64,000 bases of DNA from CBDCIS01 sp965217565 (lineage in GTDB: Bacteria > Chloroflexota > Dehalococcoidia > Lucifugimonadales > CATOSD01): assembly GCA_965217565.1 (NCBI GenBank), contig CBDCIS010000003.1, positions 62,001-126,000 of the forward strand, written 5' to 3'. Position 1 is the stretch's first letter. Each line of letters opens with the position of its first letter. Below the pieces are notes generated by a model. That model searched no databases, had not been told where the DNA came from, and was given only the letters and a program-made list of their open reading frames with translations. This document shows, in pieces, positions 43,391 through 51,818 of this stretch. The position numbers were made by a program, and so were the translations under genes.

Positions 43391-43456
43391 GGGAGCGCCC
43401 CCGGTTGCCGATTGTTCCCTAATGTTGTAGCCGACTACATAGTATTGCGATGCTGA

Positions 43457-43485
43457 ATCCTAGCATTGAAAGGGTTGGGTGTCAA
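43457..43485 (-). promoter_or_regulatory. Promoter of the hopanoid operon
   Basis: On the minus strand TTGACA (43485-43480) and TAGGAT (43462-43457) are 17 bases apart, about 60 bases upstream of the prenyl synthase start codon. Confidence 0.7.
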
Positions 43486-43530
43486 TATGAATGCGAGCTA
43501 ATCGGTTGATGTCGTCGCGGCGACTTGCGC

Positions 43531-43560
43531 TTGAAATCGTTCCGTGCTCTATGCTATATT
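43531..43560 (+). promoter_or_regulatory. Promoter of the nuo operon
   Basis: TTGAAA (43531-43536) and TATATT (43555-43560) are 18 bases apart. The leader to nuoA would be about 80 bases. Confidence 0.65.
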
Positions 43561-43648
43561 CGGCGAAGCCTGTATCATGGACGCCAGTGGATGCGGGCAT
43601 GTTGTGCAGGAGCCTGCGTCAGGCTGCGTGAAAGATTCTCGGTAGGCG

Positions 43649-44044
43649 ATGCTCGACGACTACTTTAGACAGTACGGGATAGTCTCCATCTTCATAGCCC
43701 TCGCCGTCGCGGTTCCCACCGGGATGCTTTTGATGTCCTGGACGCTCTCCCTTTTGAAGATAAGGCCGCACAATCCCAGCCCCGTCAAGAAGAGCATCTA
43801 CGAATGCGGGTTCGAGACCCTGTCCGGCAGGTGGAGCCAGTTCAACTTCAGGTACTACGCCCTCGCCCTCGACTTCGTGGTGTTCGACGTCGAGGTGGTC
43901 TTCCTGTTTCCCTGGGCCGCCAGCTTTGGCATCCTGTCTATACAGTTTGGGCTATCCGTCCTCTTCGCCATGGCGGTATTCTTGGGCATCCTCACGCTCG
44001 GCTGGGTCTATGCCTGGCGTAAGGGGTCATTGCAGTGGAGTTGA
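43649..44044 (+). CDS. nuoA: NADH-quinone oxidoreductase subunit A
   Basis: The 131-aa membrane subunit has three spans ([61 protein letters not shown]) and the signature [10 protein letters not shown] plus [12 protein letters not shown]. It belongs to the proton-pumping arm at the quinone site. It is the first gene of the nuo operon; its stop lies just before the nuoB ATG. Confidence 0.95.
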   Translation: MLDDYFRQYGIVSIFIALAVAVPTGMLLMSWTLSLLKIRPHNPSPVKKSIYECGFETLSGRWSQFNFRYYALALDFVVFDVEVVFLFPWAASFGILSIQFGLSVLFAMAVFLGILTLGWVYAWRKGSLQWS

Positions 44045-44046
44045 AC

Positions 44047-44664
44047 ATGGACGCGGAAAACGGCACGGCATCCGGCCTCAGAATACCGCTTCACGTCACC
44101 ACCTGGGAGGTGGACAGGGCCGAGGGCGAGGTAGTTAACAACCTGAAGGCGACGCACACGCAGGCCATAGCGGACTCCGTGATAGAGGTGCCGGACGACC
44201 TGAAGCGCAATCTCACGGTGACGTCGGTGGACGCCCTCATCAACTGGGGCAGAAAGTCCGCCGTGTGGCCGCTCACCTTTGGCCTCGCCTGCTGTGCATT
44301 CGAGATGATAGCCAGCGCGATGTCGCGGTTCGACATCTCGCGCTTCGGCATGGAGGCGTTCCGGCCAACGCCGCGCCAGGCCGACCTCATGATTGTGGCG
44401 GGCACCGTGACCTGGAAGATGGCCCCAGCTATCCAGCGCGTCTATGAGCAGATGGCCGACCCCAAGTGGGTCATCTCCATGGGCGTCTGCGCGACCAGCG
44501 GCGGCCCCTACTACGGCTCCTACAGCGTCGTGCCCGGCGTCAACCACATCGTGCCGGTTGATGTGTATGTGCCCGGCTGTCCGCCGCGCCCCGACGCGCT
44601 GCTGTACGGCATCATGCGGCTGCACGAGAAGATAAAGCGCCAGTCCATCAGGGACCGGCAATAG
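44047..44664 (+). CDS. nuoB: NADH-quinone oxidoreductase subunit B
   Basis: NuoB carries the N2 [4Fe-4S] cluster that reduces quinone. Cluster ligands are in [10 protein letters not shown] (adjacent Cys), [12 protein letters not shown] and [19 protein letters not shown] 44047 with GTGGAG upstream gives 205 aa; GTG 44035 is an alternative. An N-terminal extension of about 60 residues precedes the core ([19 protein letters not shown]), longer than in many NuoB proteins. Confidence 0.95.
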   Translation: MDAENGTASGLRIPLHVTTWEVDRAEGEVVNNLKATHTQAIADSVIEVPDDLKRNLTVTSVDALINWGRKSAVWPLTFGLACCAFEMIASAMSRFDISRFGMEAFRPTPRQADLMIVAGTVTWKMAPAIQRVYEQMADPKWVISMGVCATSGGPYYGSYSVVPGVNHIVPVDVYVPGCPPRPDALLYGIMRLHEKIKRQSIRDRQ

Positions 44665-44713
44665 GGCGCGGCCGGGAGCGAAGCGGGCTATGCGACTTCA
44701 AATGGAGATGATG

Positions 44714-45157
44714 ATGACCAAAGCGCTGCTCGGAGAAGACATAGCCCGCCGCCTCGACGACGCCCATCCCGGCGCGGTCGTGGGCTTCGACGAAACAGAC
44801 GTCCGGATCGAACTCGACTCGCTGGCCGACGTCGCCAGGTTCCTCAAGGAGACGACAGACCTCGATTTCGCCTTCCTGACCGCGATTACCGGCGTCGATT
44901 ACGTGGAATACTTCGAGCTCATCTACCACCTCCTCTCCATGCGCCACAACCACAGCGTGGTCCTGAAGACGCGCTGCTACGGCAGAGAGGAGCCGACCGC
45001 CCCGTCTCTCGTGTCGCTCTGGCAGGGCGCGAACCTCCAGGAACGGGAGATCTGGGACCTGCTCGGCATCCGATTCGAGGGGCACCCGAATATGAAGCGC
45101 ATTCTGCTGTGGGAGGGCTTTCCCGGCCACCCGCTGCGGAGGGACTTTGTCAACTAA
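44714..45157 (+). CDS. nuoC: NADH-quinone oxidoreductase subunit C
   Basis: The 147-aa peripheral 30-kDa-type subunit has TDLDFAFLTAITGVDYVEYFELIYHLLS and the signature ANLQEREIWDLLGIRFEGHPNMKRILLWEGFPGHPLRRDF. ATG 44714 has GGAG 6 bases upstream; ATGs from 44690 are in frame. NuoC and NuoD are separate here and not fused. Confidence 0.95.
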   Translation: MTKALLGEDIARRLDDAHPGAVVGFDETDVRIELDSLADVARFLKETTDLDFAFLTAITGVDYVEYFELIYHLLSMRHNHSVVLKTRCYGREEPTAPSLVSLWQGANLQEREIWDLLGIRFEGHPNMKRILLWEGFPGHPLRRDFVN

Positions 45158-45166
45158 CAGCCGCAG

Positions 45167-46285
45167 GTGAACGCCATTACCGAAGGAATCAGGACAGAGC
45201 CCGTAACAATCAACCTCGGCCCTCAGCATCCCAGCACGCACGGCGTGTTCAGGCTGAGGGTCACCTTCGACGGCGAGGTCGTTCTGGACGTGGAGCCGGT
45301 CATCGGCTATATGCACCGCGGCAGCGAGAAGCTCGCGGAGTCTAGGACCTACGTCCAGATTGTGACGCTCACCGACCGCATGGACTGGCTCGCCAGCATG
45401 TCCAACAACCTCGCCTACGTCAGGAGCGTGGAGAAGCTGGCGGGCATCGAGGTCCCGGAGCGCGGCATGTACCTGCGCGTCATCAGCGCGGAGCTGCAGC
45501 GCATCGCCAGCCACCTGATGGCGACTGGCTTTCTGGTCAACGACCTCGGCGCCTTCGCCACGCCGCTGATGTACTGCTTCCGCGAGCGCGAGCGCATCCT
45601 GGACATGTTCGAGATGCTGTGCGGCGCGAGAATCACGCTCACCTACATGCGGCCCGGCGGCGTCTTCCAGGACGCGCCCGACGACTTCTGGACCGCGCTG
45701 GACATCTTCCTGAGAGACATGCCCCAGTACATCGACGACCTGGAAGGGCTGATTACCGGCAACGAGATAGTGCTGGCGCGAACGCGCAACGTGGGCGTGC
45801 TGTCCGCGGAGCAGGCCATCAACTGCTCCATCACCGGCCCCATGCTCAGGGCGTCCGGCGTCCGGTGGGACGTCCGCAAGGCCGACCCCTACGAGATATA
45901 CGACCGGCTCGACTTCGACGTGCCCATCGGCGCAATCGGCGACACCTTCGACCGATACCTGGTTCGCATACAGGAGATGCGCGAGAGCGTCAGGATAATC
46001 GAGCAGTGCGTCAAGACCATCCCCAACGGGCCGGTGAGGGCCGACGCCCCCTTCTTTATCAGGCCGCCCGAGGGCGACGCCTACGCCTGCGTGGAGGGCC
46101 CAAAGGGCGAGCTTGGCTTCTACATCGTCAGCGACAGGGGCATCGCGCCGTACAGGTGCAAGGTGCGCTCCCCCTCGTTCATCAACCTCTCGGCCCTGCG
46201 CGAGATGACAGTAGGCTGGAAGATGGGAGACCTCATCGTCATATTCGGCTCCATAGACATTGTTCTTGGCGAGGTGGACAGGTAG
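45167..46285 (+). CDS. nuoD: NADH-quinone oxidoreductase subunit D
   Basis: The 372-aa 49-kDa-type subunit forms the quinone site with NuoB. Signatures are NLGPQHPSTHGVFRL (near residue 18), VIGYMHRGSEKLAE, LGAFATPLMYCFRERERIL and the C-terminal VIFGSIDIVLGEVDR. GTG 45167 is the likely start. The stop overlaps the nuoH GTG by one base. Confidence 0.95.
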   Translation: MNAITEGIRTEPVTINLGPQHPSTHGVFRLRVTFDGEVVLDVEPVIGYMHRGSEKLAESRTYVQIVTLTDRMDWLASMSNNLAYVRSVEKLAGIEVPERGMYLRVISAELQRIASHLMATGFLVNDLGAFATPLMYCFRERERILDMFEMLCGARITLTYMRPGGVFQDAPDDFWTALDIFLRDMPQYIDDLEGLITGNEIVLARTRNVGVLSAEQAINCSITGPMLRASGVRWDVRKADPYEIYDRLDFDVPIGAIGDTFDRYLVRIQEMRESVRIIEQCVKTIPNGPVRADAPFFIRPPEGDAYACVEGPKGELGFYIVSDRGIAPYRCKVRSPSFINLSALREMTVGWKMGDLIVIFGSIDIVLGEVDR

Positions 46286-47505
46286 TGTGCGTTGACCCCA
46301 CAGGCGGCATCCTGGACTTTTGCAGCATCTACTTCTTCTTCAGGGCGTTGCTGCCCGGAGGAGAGACCTGGCTGTGGCTGGCCTACGCCCTAGCCGGAGT
46401 GTCGCTGGCTTTCATTGTGATCAACGCGCTGGTGATGGCGACGGCGTTGAACACCTGGTTCGAACGCCGCGCGATAGCCCGATTCCAGTCCAGGCTGGGT
46501 CCGAACCGTTGGGGGCCGTTCGGACTGCTCCAGCCGCTCGCGGACATCATCAAGCTGACCCTGAAAGAGGACACCGTGCCCGAGAGCGCGGACCGTCCGG
46601 TGTTCAACGTCGCGCCCGTCGTGCTGCTAGTTGGTACGGTGGTCGGCGTGGCGGTCATACCCTTCGGGGAGAGCTCCTTCCTGGGCAGGCTGAACGTTGG
46701 GCTGCTGTTCATCCTCGGTGTATCGTCCATAAACGCCATCGCCATATTCATGGCAGGCTGGGCATCGCGCAACAAGTACGCCATGCTGGGCGCGATGCGC
46801 GGCGTGGCCATGCTCATCAGCTACGAGATACCCATGGCCCTCGCGCTGGTGGGCATTCCCCTCGTCGCCGGCTCCCTTTCGCTCTATGACATCGTTAAGG
46901 AGCAGAGCGTGCCCTTCCTGCTCGTGCAGCCGCTGGGCTTCTTCGTGTTCCTGGCGGCGGCGAGCGCGGAGATGAGCCGCACCCCATTCGACCAGATAGA
47001 GGCCGAGTCCGAGCTTGGCTCCGGCTATCATACCGAGTACAGCGGCATGAAGTTCGCCATCTTCCAGCTTGCCGAGTTCATGGCGCCCGTCGTCACCGCC
47101 ATCATCATCACCACGGTGTTCCTGGGCGGCTGGCGTGGATTCGACCCCATACCAGGCCAGGTGTGGTTCGTCCTCAAGGTCTTCCTGGTGGTGTTCGCGC
47201 TGCTATGGGTGAGGGCCACCTGGCCCAGGCTCAGGGTGGACCAGATAATGGAGTTCGCCTGGAAGGGCCTCTTTGCCCTCGCGCTGGTCAACATCTTCCT
47301 GATAGCCATCGAGGTCCAGGTCTTGCGGGACCCCGCCGACGGGCGGCTTTCCACCGACGCGATGTGGCTGATGGCGGGCATCAACTGGGTCGTGACTATC
47401 GTCTCTATAGTCGTCATCGCAAACATCCTGGGACAGCGAAGGCTGCGGCGTCCGGAGCCTGTGCCCTCGCCGCTCGCCAACATGAACCCCACGGAGGCTG
47501 ATTGA
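46285..47505 (+). CDS. nuoH: NADH-quinone oxidoreductase subunit H
   Basis: NuoH is the membrane subunit connecting the quinone site to the pump. GTG 46285 after GAGGTGGACAGG gives 406 aa; the open frame upstream of it only shadows nuoD. Signatures are ERRAIARFQSRLGPNRWGPFGLLQPLADIIKLTLKED and TPFDQIEAESELGSGYHTEYSGMKFA. The C-terminus is extended (LRRPEPVPSPLANMNP). Confidence 0.94.
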   Translation: MCVDPTGGILDFCSIYFFFRALLPGGETWLWLAYALAGVSLAFIVINALVMATALNTWFERRAIARFQSRLGPNRWGPFGLLQPLADIIKLTLKEDTVPESADRPVFNVAPVVLLVGTVVGVAVIPFGESSFLGRLNVGLLFILGVSSINAIAIFMAGWASRNKYAMLGAMRGVAMLISYEIPMALALVGIPLVAGSLSLYDIVKEQSVPFLLVQPLGFFVFLAAASAEMSRTPFDQIEAESELGSGYHTEYSGMKFAIFQLAEFMAPVVTAIIITTVFLGGWRGFDPIPGQVWFVLKVFLVVFALLWVRATWPRLRVDQIMEFAWKGLFALALVNIFLIAIEVQVLRDPADGRLSTDAMWLMAGINWVVTIVSIVVIANILGQRRLRRPEPVPSPLANMNPTEAD

Positions 47506-47506
47506 C

Positions 47507-48178
47507 ATGTACGGAATTGGCATGGTTAAGGGACTCGCGATAACCATGAAGAACATGGTCCTGCCCAGCCGCATGTTCACCCTGCACCAGTACCCGGACA
47601 GGCGCATAGGTCTGCTGGGACTGGCTAAAGAGGCGCGGACCAACGTGTTCAGCTACGCGCTCCGGCAGCCCAAGCGCGCGGTGAAGGCGCTGGTCGGCCT
47701 CGAGTCGGTCGAGGACAAGCTGCCTCAGCACTCGCGCTTCCGGGGCGAGGAGTTCAGTTGGTACGAGCAGCGATGCACCGGTTGCGCGAGCTGCGCCAAG
47801 TACTGCCCGCTCGGCATCATCCGCATAGTGACCAGCCCCAGCGGAGACGACATGCAGGAGGGGGAGAAGTACGCCATAGACGTGTTCGACATCGACATCG
47901 GACGCTGCATGTTCTGCGGCCTCTGCGTGGAAGCCTGCCCCTACGACGCCCTCCACATGGGCAGCGGCTTCGAGGAGGGGCAGTACCGCCGGAGCGACCT
48001 CGTCATCGGCGTTGATCGTCTGAAAGAGGCTCCCAAGCATCCCAGCACCTGGTTCCGGCCACACCTGGAGAGCAAGCGCTACCAGCCGCTCAAGCAAGGC
48101 GAGGCCCCTTGGAGGGAGGTCGGGCGTCACGAGCAGCCCAGCCAACAAGACCTCGAGGAGAGGTGGGCCAAACGATGA
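47507..48178 (+). CDS. nuoI: NADH-quinone oxidoreductase subunit I
   Basis: The 223-aa ferredoxin-like subunit holds two [4Fe-4S] clusters: CTGCASCAKYCP (about residues 86-97) and CMFCGLCVEACPYDAL. The N-terminal amphipathic helix (MVKGLAITMKNM) anchors it to the membrane arm. Its TGA overlaps the nuoJ ATG. Confidence 0.95.
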   Translation: MYGIGMVKGLAITMKNMVLPSRMFTLHQYPDRRIGLLGLAKEARTNVFSYALRQPKRAVKALVGLESVEDKLPQHSRFRGEEFSWYEQRCTGCASCAKYCPLGIIRIVTSPSGDDMQEGEKYAIDVFDIDIGRCMFCGLCVEACPYDALHMGSGFEEGQYRRSDLVIGVDRLKEAPKHPSTWFRPHLESKRYQPLKQGEAPWREVGRHEQPSQQDLEERWAKR

Positions 48179-48723
48179 TACTTGGCGAGGGCGCGGAATC
48201 CACCCTGTTCATCGACATCGTATTCTGGACGATAGCGGTGTCGAGCATAGTCGCCGCGATTGCCGTCGTGCAGCTGCGGGACGTGTTCAGGGCCGCGCTG
48301 TTCCTGATAGTCTCCTTCATGGGCGTCGCGGGGCTGTTCGTGCTCATGCGCGCCGAGTTTCTCGCCGTCATACAGGTGCTCATCTACGTGGGCGCTATCT
48401 CCGTGCTCATCATATTCGCCATCCTGATGACCAGGGACGTCGAGGAGGGCAGCCCGGCGAACCGGCTGCGCGCGCCCGCCGCCGTGGTGGCCGCGCTGTT
48501 CGCCGCCGCCGCCATCTTCGTCGCCTTCTCGACCGACTGGCGGCTGCTCGACGCGGCCAGCCTGGGCGCGGACGCCACGGCGAAGGTCGTCGAGGTCTTC
48601 TCCAATACCATCCCCTGGATAGCCCGGCTGCTGGTGCGCGACTTCGTGCTGGCGTTCGAGATAGCGGGCGTGCTGCTGCTGGCCGCCATCATCGGCGCGC
48701 TCGCGTTGGTGCGCGAAAGGTAG
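48175..48723 (+). CDS. nuoJ: NADH-quinone oxidoreductase subunit J
   Basis: ATG 48175 overlaps the nuoI stop (ATGA) and gives 182 aa with five spans (WTIAVSSIVAAIAVVQL, AALFLIVSFMGVAGLFVLM, VIQVLIYVGAISVLIIFAILM, PAAVVAALFAAAAIFVAF, AGVLLLAAIIGALALV). QLRDVFRAALFL and EFLAVIQVLIYVGAISVL are family marks. Confidence 0.94.
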   Translation: MILGEGAESTLFIDIVFWTIAVSSIVAAIAVVQLRDVFRAALFLIVSFMGVAGLFVLMRAEFLAVIQVLIYVGAISVLIIFAILMTRDVEEGSPANRLRAPAAVVAALFAAAAIFVAFSTDWRLLDAASLGADATAKVVEVFSNTIPWIARLLVRDFVLAFEIAGVLLLAAIIGALALVRER

Positions 48724-48759
48724 GGCGATGGCGAGGAGCGCGACACCGGCGAGCGCCCA

Positions 48760-48855
48760 ATGACGGGCGTGCCCGTAGAGGTCTTCGGCTATCTGGTGCT
48801 CGGCGTTGTCATAGGCGCGCTTGTGATCGCGGCGATACGCAGAAGGAAGAGGTAG
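48760..48855 (+). CDS. 31-aa single-span membrane peptide inside the nuo operon
   Basis: ATG 48760 opens a 31-codon frame ending TAG 48853-48855. It reads MTGVPVEVFGYLV, then a hydrophobic helix LGVVIGALVIAAI, then a basic end RRRKR, a classic N-out/C-in small membrane protein. It fills exactly the gap between nuoJ and nuoK. The nuoK ribosome binding site (AAGAGG) is built from its last codons, which favours translational coupling. Its own ribosome binding site is weak (GGCGAG). It could be a complex I accessory peptide or a chance frame. Confidence 0.5.
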   Translation: MTGVPVEVFGYLVLGVVIGALVIAAIRRRKR

Positions 48856-48858
48856 AGC

Positions 48859-49212
48859 TTGAGCCTGGAAAGCATACTGGCCGTGGCGGCCATCATCTTC
48901 TCGATAGGGCTGTACGGCACGTTGACCAAGAGCAACGCCATAACCGTGCTCATGTGCATCGAGCTGATGTTCAACGCCGTCAACGTAACCGCCGTCGCGC
49001 TCTCCCGTTACATCGTGCCCGCGGGCCTGGCCGAAGCCCCGGCGCAGTCCATGGACCAGGTCGCGCAATTCCTGCTCACCGGGCAGGTGTTCGCCGTCTT
49101 CATCATCACCGTCGCCGCCGCCGAAGTCGCGCTCGGCCTAGCCATCGTTATTGCCATCTACCGCAGCCGGCAGAGCGTGTTCGTCACCGACGCCAACCAG
49201 ATGAGCAAGTAG
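48859..49212 (+). CDS. nuoK: NADH-quinone oxidoreductase subunit K
   Basis: TTG 48859 with AAGAGG 6 bases upstream gives 117 aa with three spans: [39 protein letters not shown] with the conserved Glu, and [25 protein letters not shown] with the second Glu. It is the last recognisable complex I subunit in the operon; nuoL, nuoM and nuoN do not follow. Confidence 0.94.
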   Translation: MSLESILAVAAIIFSIGLYGTLTKSNAITVLMCIELMFNAVNVTAVALSRYIVPAGLAEAPAQSMDQVAQFLLTGQVFAVFIITVAAAEVALGLAIVIAIYRSRQSVFVTDANQMSK

Positions 49213-49222
49213 GAGGCCGGCC

Positions 49223-49417
49223 GTGTGGGTCGAGTACAAGAGAGTCCCCAACCTCATGATGGCCGAGATGTGGAAGGACGCCCTCGAGGGCGACGGCCTC
49301 CCAACCAAGATTCTCCCCGAAGGCGACATCATGACCTGGGGAGAGCGAGTCCCCTTCAGAGTCCTGGTCCCCAAGGGCCGGGAGCACGTAGCCGACGAGA
49401 TCCTACGAAAGCTGTAG
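49223..49417 (+). CDS. DUF2007-like small protein
   Basis: GTG 49223 gives a 64-aa protein WVEYKRVPNLMMAEMWKDALEGDGLPTKILPEGD...PFRVLVPKGREHVADEIL. This matches the DUF2007 (putative signal-transducing, ACT-like) pattern of a ligand-binding beta-alpha-beta unit. It starts 10 bases after nuoK and is probably the last gene of the nuo transcript. Function unknown. Confidence 0.7.
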   Translation: MWVEYKRVPNLMMAEMWKDALEGDGLPTKILPEGDIMTWGERVPFRVLVPKGREHVADEILRKL

Positions 49418-49500
49418 GGGCCCCTTGTGATTGCCTGGTTGGGCGTCCACACCCTGGTTGGGCGTCCACACCAGGACGCCCACAAGGGACGTCCCTACGG
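49414..49500. repeat. Compound palindromic repeat (GTAGGGGC family) with nested direct repeats
   Basis: GTAGGGGCCCCTTGTGATTGCC (from 49414) faces the inverted GGACGCCCACAAGGGACGTCCCTAC (to about 49498). Between them CTGGTTGGGCGTCCACAC occurs twice. It follows the nuo operon and could fold into a long hairpin, perhaps as a terminator. Confidence 0.7.
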
Positions 49501-49727
49501 ATTCCTGGCCCGGTTGAGCGGACCTAGTGCCAAATCCCCTCCAAATTTGCGCCGCAAAAGCCTATCCTATATTGCGGTGGCCATGTAATATATCTCGCGG
49601 ACAACACCATTGGCTCACTCTGGAATCGGCGCTCTTGTTTTTCGGCGCGTGTTGCGGCCCTTATCGGCAAGCTCGGTCTTCGCCCAAGCCATTATTCGCG
49701 GCGTCTTGGACGCAAACGAAAGCGGAA

Positions 49728-51212
49728 GTGACAGGCCCAATCCAGGAACCCCAGAACATCGCCCTTCCAGACTACGGCCCCGGCAGACCCGATGCCGCGC
49801 CGGCGTTCGCCAGTCTGGGAGCGATGGACGCTGCCGCGCCGCCCGCGGGCGCGCTGCCCGTCGCCGAGCCGCTGCCGGACGCCGCCAGCCCCTCTGAAAC
49901 GCCCGACGCGCCGGGCCCCGCCGCCGCCAAGCGGCGCTCCTTCCGTCCCGGCTCGTTTCGTCCCCGCCGTCCTCACGTGCGGCCCATACACATACACGTC
50001 AAGGTTCACACCTTCGACTCATTCCAGTTCCGAAGCTACCGCTTCATGTGGGCCACCACCTCCTTTTCGAGCGGGGCCTTCTGGCTCCAGCAGGTCATCA
50101 TAGGATGGCTCGCCTACAGTCTCACGCAGTCCGCCTTCCTGACCACCCTGGCCATGGGCCTGGACGCGCTCCCCATACTCCTCATCGGCCCCGTCGGCGG
50201 GCTGCTGGCCGACGCATGGGACCGGCGGAAGCTGCTCGCCTACATTCTCGCCTACCAGTGCGTCGCCACCGCCGCGTTCAGCGTGGTCGTCATGTTGGGA
50301 TTGCTGCAAACCTGGCACATATTCGCATACATCCTGATGATGGGCCTGGCGTTCGTCATACTCGACCCGACCAGGATGACCATCATTTCCAGCATCGTGC
50401 CCCGGCAGAACATCGTGAACGCGTTCGCCCTCAACTCGTTGGGCTTCAGCGTCATGCGGCTCATCGCGCCCGCGTTGGGCGGCGCCGCGCTCGCCTTCGT
50501 CGGCCCCGGCCCGGCGCTGATGCTCGAGGCGGCGCTTCTGCTGGGCGCCGTCGGCTTCTCCATGGGGGTCAGGCTGCCCGACACCGAGCGCGCCACGCTC
50601 CGGGTGAAGAACGCCTTCTCCGACATACTGGCCGGAGCGCGTTACGTGCGGGACGAGCCGCTCATCCTGGGGCTGGCGCTCATGGGCGTGCTGATGCCCC
50701 TGTTCGGCTTCTCCTTCGTGCACGGGCTGATGCCGGTTTACGCCGCCGAGGTGTTCGGCGTGGAGTCGGTCGGCCTCGGCCTGCTCATGGCCTCTATCGG
50801 GGCCGGTTCCACGCTCGGCACGCTGGTGCTGGCGTCCTTCACCGACATCAGGTTCAGGGGGCGGCTGATAATCGCCGCCATCGCGCTCACCGGCGCGACC
50901 ATGATAGTGTTCTCCAGAGTTCCCACCATCCAGATGGCGATACCCGTCCTCATGCTCGTCAGCGCCTGGACGATGATTTTCTTCTCCACCGCAAGCGCGA
51001 CGGTGCAGAGCGTCGTGACCGACGCCTTCCGGGGCAGGGTCGCCTCTATCTACGCGCTGACCTTCGGCTCCCTGCCCCTGGGCAGCCTGCTCGCGGGCGG
51101 CCTGGCCCAGCTTGTGGGCGCGCCCATGGCCACCCTCATAGCGGGAGCGCTGATGCTCGTCGCGCTGGCGGTCCTGGCGTTCATGTTTCGCGCAATATGG
51201 AGGCTGCGGTAG
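49728..51212 (+). CDS. MFS exporter (EntS/MFS_3-like)
   Basis: The frame is open from 49527, but upstream residues look non-coding. GTG 49728 gives 494 aa and is chosen with low certainty. After a Pro/Ala-rich cytoplasmic tail of about 100 residues, twelve spans begin at FRSYRFMWATTSFSSGAFWLQQVIIGW. The loop 2-3 motif is GGLLADAWDRRKLL. This is the enterobactin-exporter-like MFS group, which exports siderophores, drugs or other small molecules. It is flanked by palindromic repeats on both sides. The substrate is unknown. Confidence 0.85.
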   Translation: MTGPIQEPQNIALPDYGPGRPDAAPAFASLGAMDAAAPPAGALPVAEPLPDAASPSETPDAPGPAAAKRRSFRPGSFRPRRPHVRPIHIHVKVHTFDSFQFRSYRFMWATTSFSSGAFWLQQVIIGWLAYSLTQSAFLTTLAMGLDALPILLIGPVGGLLADAWDRRKLLAYILAYQCVATAAFSVVVMLGLLQTWHIFAYILMMGLAFVILDPTRMTIISSIVPRQNIVNAFALNSLGFSVMRLIAPALGGAALAFVGPGPALMLEAALLLGAVGFSMGVRLPDTERATLRVKNAFSDILAGARYVRDEPLILGLALMGVLMPLFGFSFVHGLMPVYAAEVFGVESVGLGLLMASIGAGSTLGTLVLASFTDIRFRGRLIIAAIALTGATMIVFSRVPTIQMAIPVLMLVSAWTMIFFSTASATVQSVVTDAFRGRVASIYALTFGSLPLGSLLAGGLAQLVGAPMATLIAGALMLVALAVLAFMFRAIWRLR

Positions 51213-51276
51213 GGGCAGGTCTTGCGCCTGGGCGCCCACAAGGGAACGCCCCTACGGATTGGTTGCCCCGCAGGGC
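51209..51276. repeat. Palindromic repeat (GTAGGGGC family) after the MFS gene
   Basis: GTAGGGGC at 51209-51216 overlaps the MFS stop codon. The inverted part GGGCGCCCACAAGGGAACGCC plus CCTAC ends at 51254, and GGTTGCCCCGCAGGGC follows. GGGAACGCCCCTACGGATTG plus GTTGCCC is repeated at 51683-51709. Confidence 0.7.
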
Positions 51277-51325
51277 ATTTTCATTGTGAAGGCAGGGCTG
51301 CTCGCCAGGAAACTTTTTCCAAGTG

Positions 51326-51505
51326 GGTCATTTTGGGTCATTTCGTAGCTGAGCGGCATAGCGCCTCGCCGGATTGCCGCCGGACTTGGCAAGGCAATGA
51401 TAGCACGGGCGTTCGGCAGGTGTCAAGAGGCGGTTGGCGGCGGAATGCGTTTCAATTTGGTGAGTGGGCGCCAATGCCATGGGACGACCAGGCAGGGCAA
51501 CCACG
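51326..51505 (-). repeat. Promoter-bearing dispersed repeat, copy C (fullest copy)
   Basis: It contains GGGTCATTTTGGGTCATTTC plus GTAGCTG (51326-51350), GCCGGATTGCCGCCGGACTT (51367-51386), a minus-strand promoter TTGACA-18-TATCAT (51426-51397), and TCAATTTGGTGAGTGGGCGCC to ACCAC (51452-51504). The first three blocks recur at 23.8-24.0 kb and the last at 63.57-63.62 kb. Confidence 0.65.
51397..51426 (-). promoter_or_regulatory. Consensus promoter inside repeat copy C, with no gene downstream
   Basis: TTGACA (51426-51421) and TATCAT (51402-51397) are 18 bases apart on the minus strand. Transcription would run through the repeat into the 3' end of the convergent MFS gene, so it may make an RNA with no protein product. 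Confidence 0.5.
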
Positions 51506-51553
51506 AGGAGCCTGTCCCAGAAGTCGGACATCTCCGAGAATTGGGCCTTCTGG

Positions 51554-51573
51554 ATTCCCGCTTTCGCGGGAAT
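51554..51573. repeat. ATTCCCGC hairpin repeat, copy 1
   Basis: ATTCCCGCTTTCGCGGGAAT is a perfect 8-base-arm hairpin followed by GACGG. A second copy with loop GAAC lies at 52142-52159. This motif is a common short dispersed element in many bacteria. Confidence 0.75.
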
Positions 51574-51682
51574 GACGGGCTTTGAGGCCATATTTCACAC
51601 TCTCTCACCCGGATAGGCGTCGAAAATCGCCTTGGCATGCTTGGCATACATCATAGGTGAGGACCTATGAGACACGCTCCGA

Positions 51683-51730
51683 GGGAACGCCCCTACGGAT
51701 TGGTTGCCCTATCCCTTGTGGTTGCCCCGC
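51683..51730. repeat. Palindromic repeat (GTAGGGGC family) upstream of the 59-aa gene
   Basis: GGGAACGCCCCTACGGATTG plus GTTGCCC, then the inverted CCCTTGTGGTTGCCCCGCC. The first 27 bases match 51243-51269. Confidence 0.7.
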
Positions 51731-51818
51731 CCTGATTGTGTTACAATGGCGTTGCGCTGGAGGCTTCCCCGCAAACGGGCGCGGTCAGGCCATTCGGCAT
51801 GTATGAAGGTATAGGGAG

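Larger units (their letters stand above)
51213..51818. other. Repeat island between the MFS gene and a small membrane gene
   Basis: These 600 bases contain no gene. In order they hold a GTAGGGGC-family palindrome (51209-51276), the promoter-bearing repeat copy C (about 51316-51505), an ATTCCCGC hairpin (51554-51573) and another GTAGGGGC-family palindrome (51683-51730). Confidence 0.7.

Noticed and set aside
45619..46284. N-terminal extension of the nuoH frame
   Set aside because: The open frame before GTG 46285 is an R-rich shadow of nuoD. The NuoH family start and a ribosome binding site are at 46285.
50019..51239. 406-aa minus-strand frame over the MFS gene
   Set aside because: Composition is H/Q/E/R-rich antisense sequence without family motifs, while the plus-strand MFS exporter has twelve spans.
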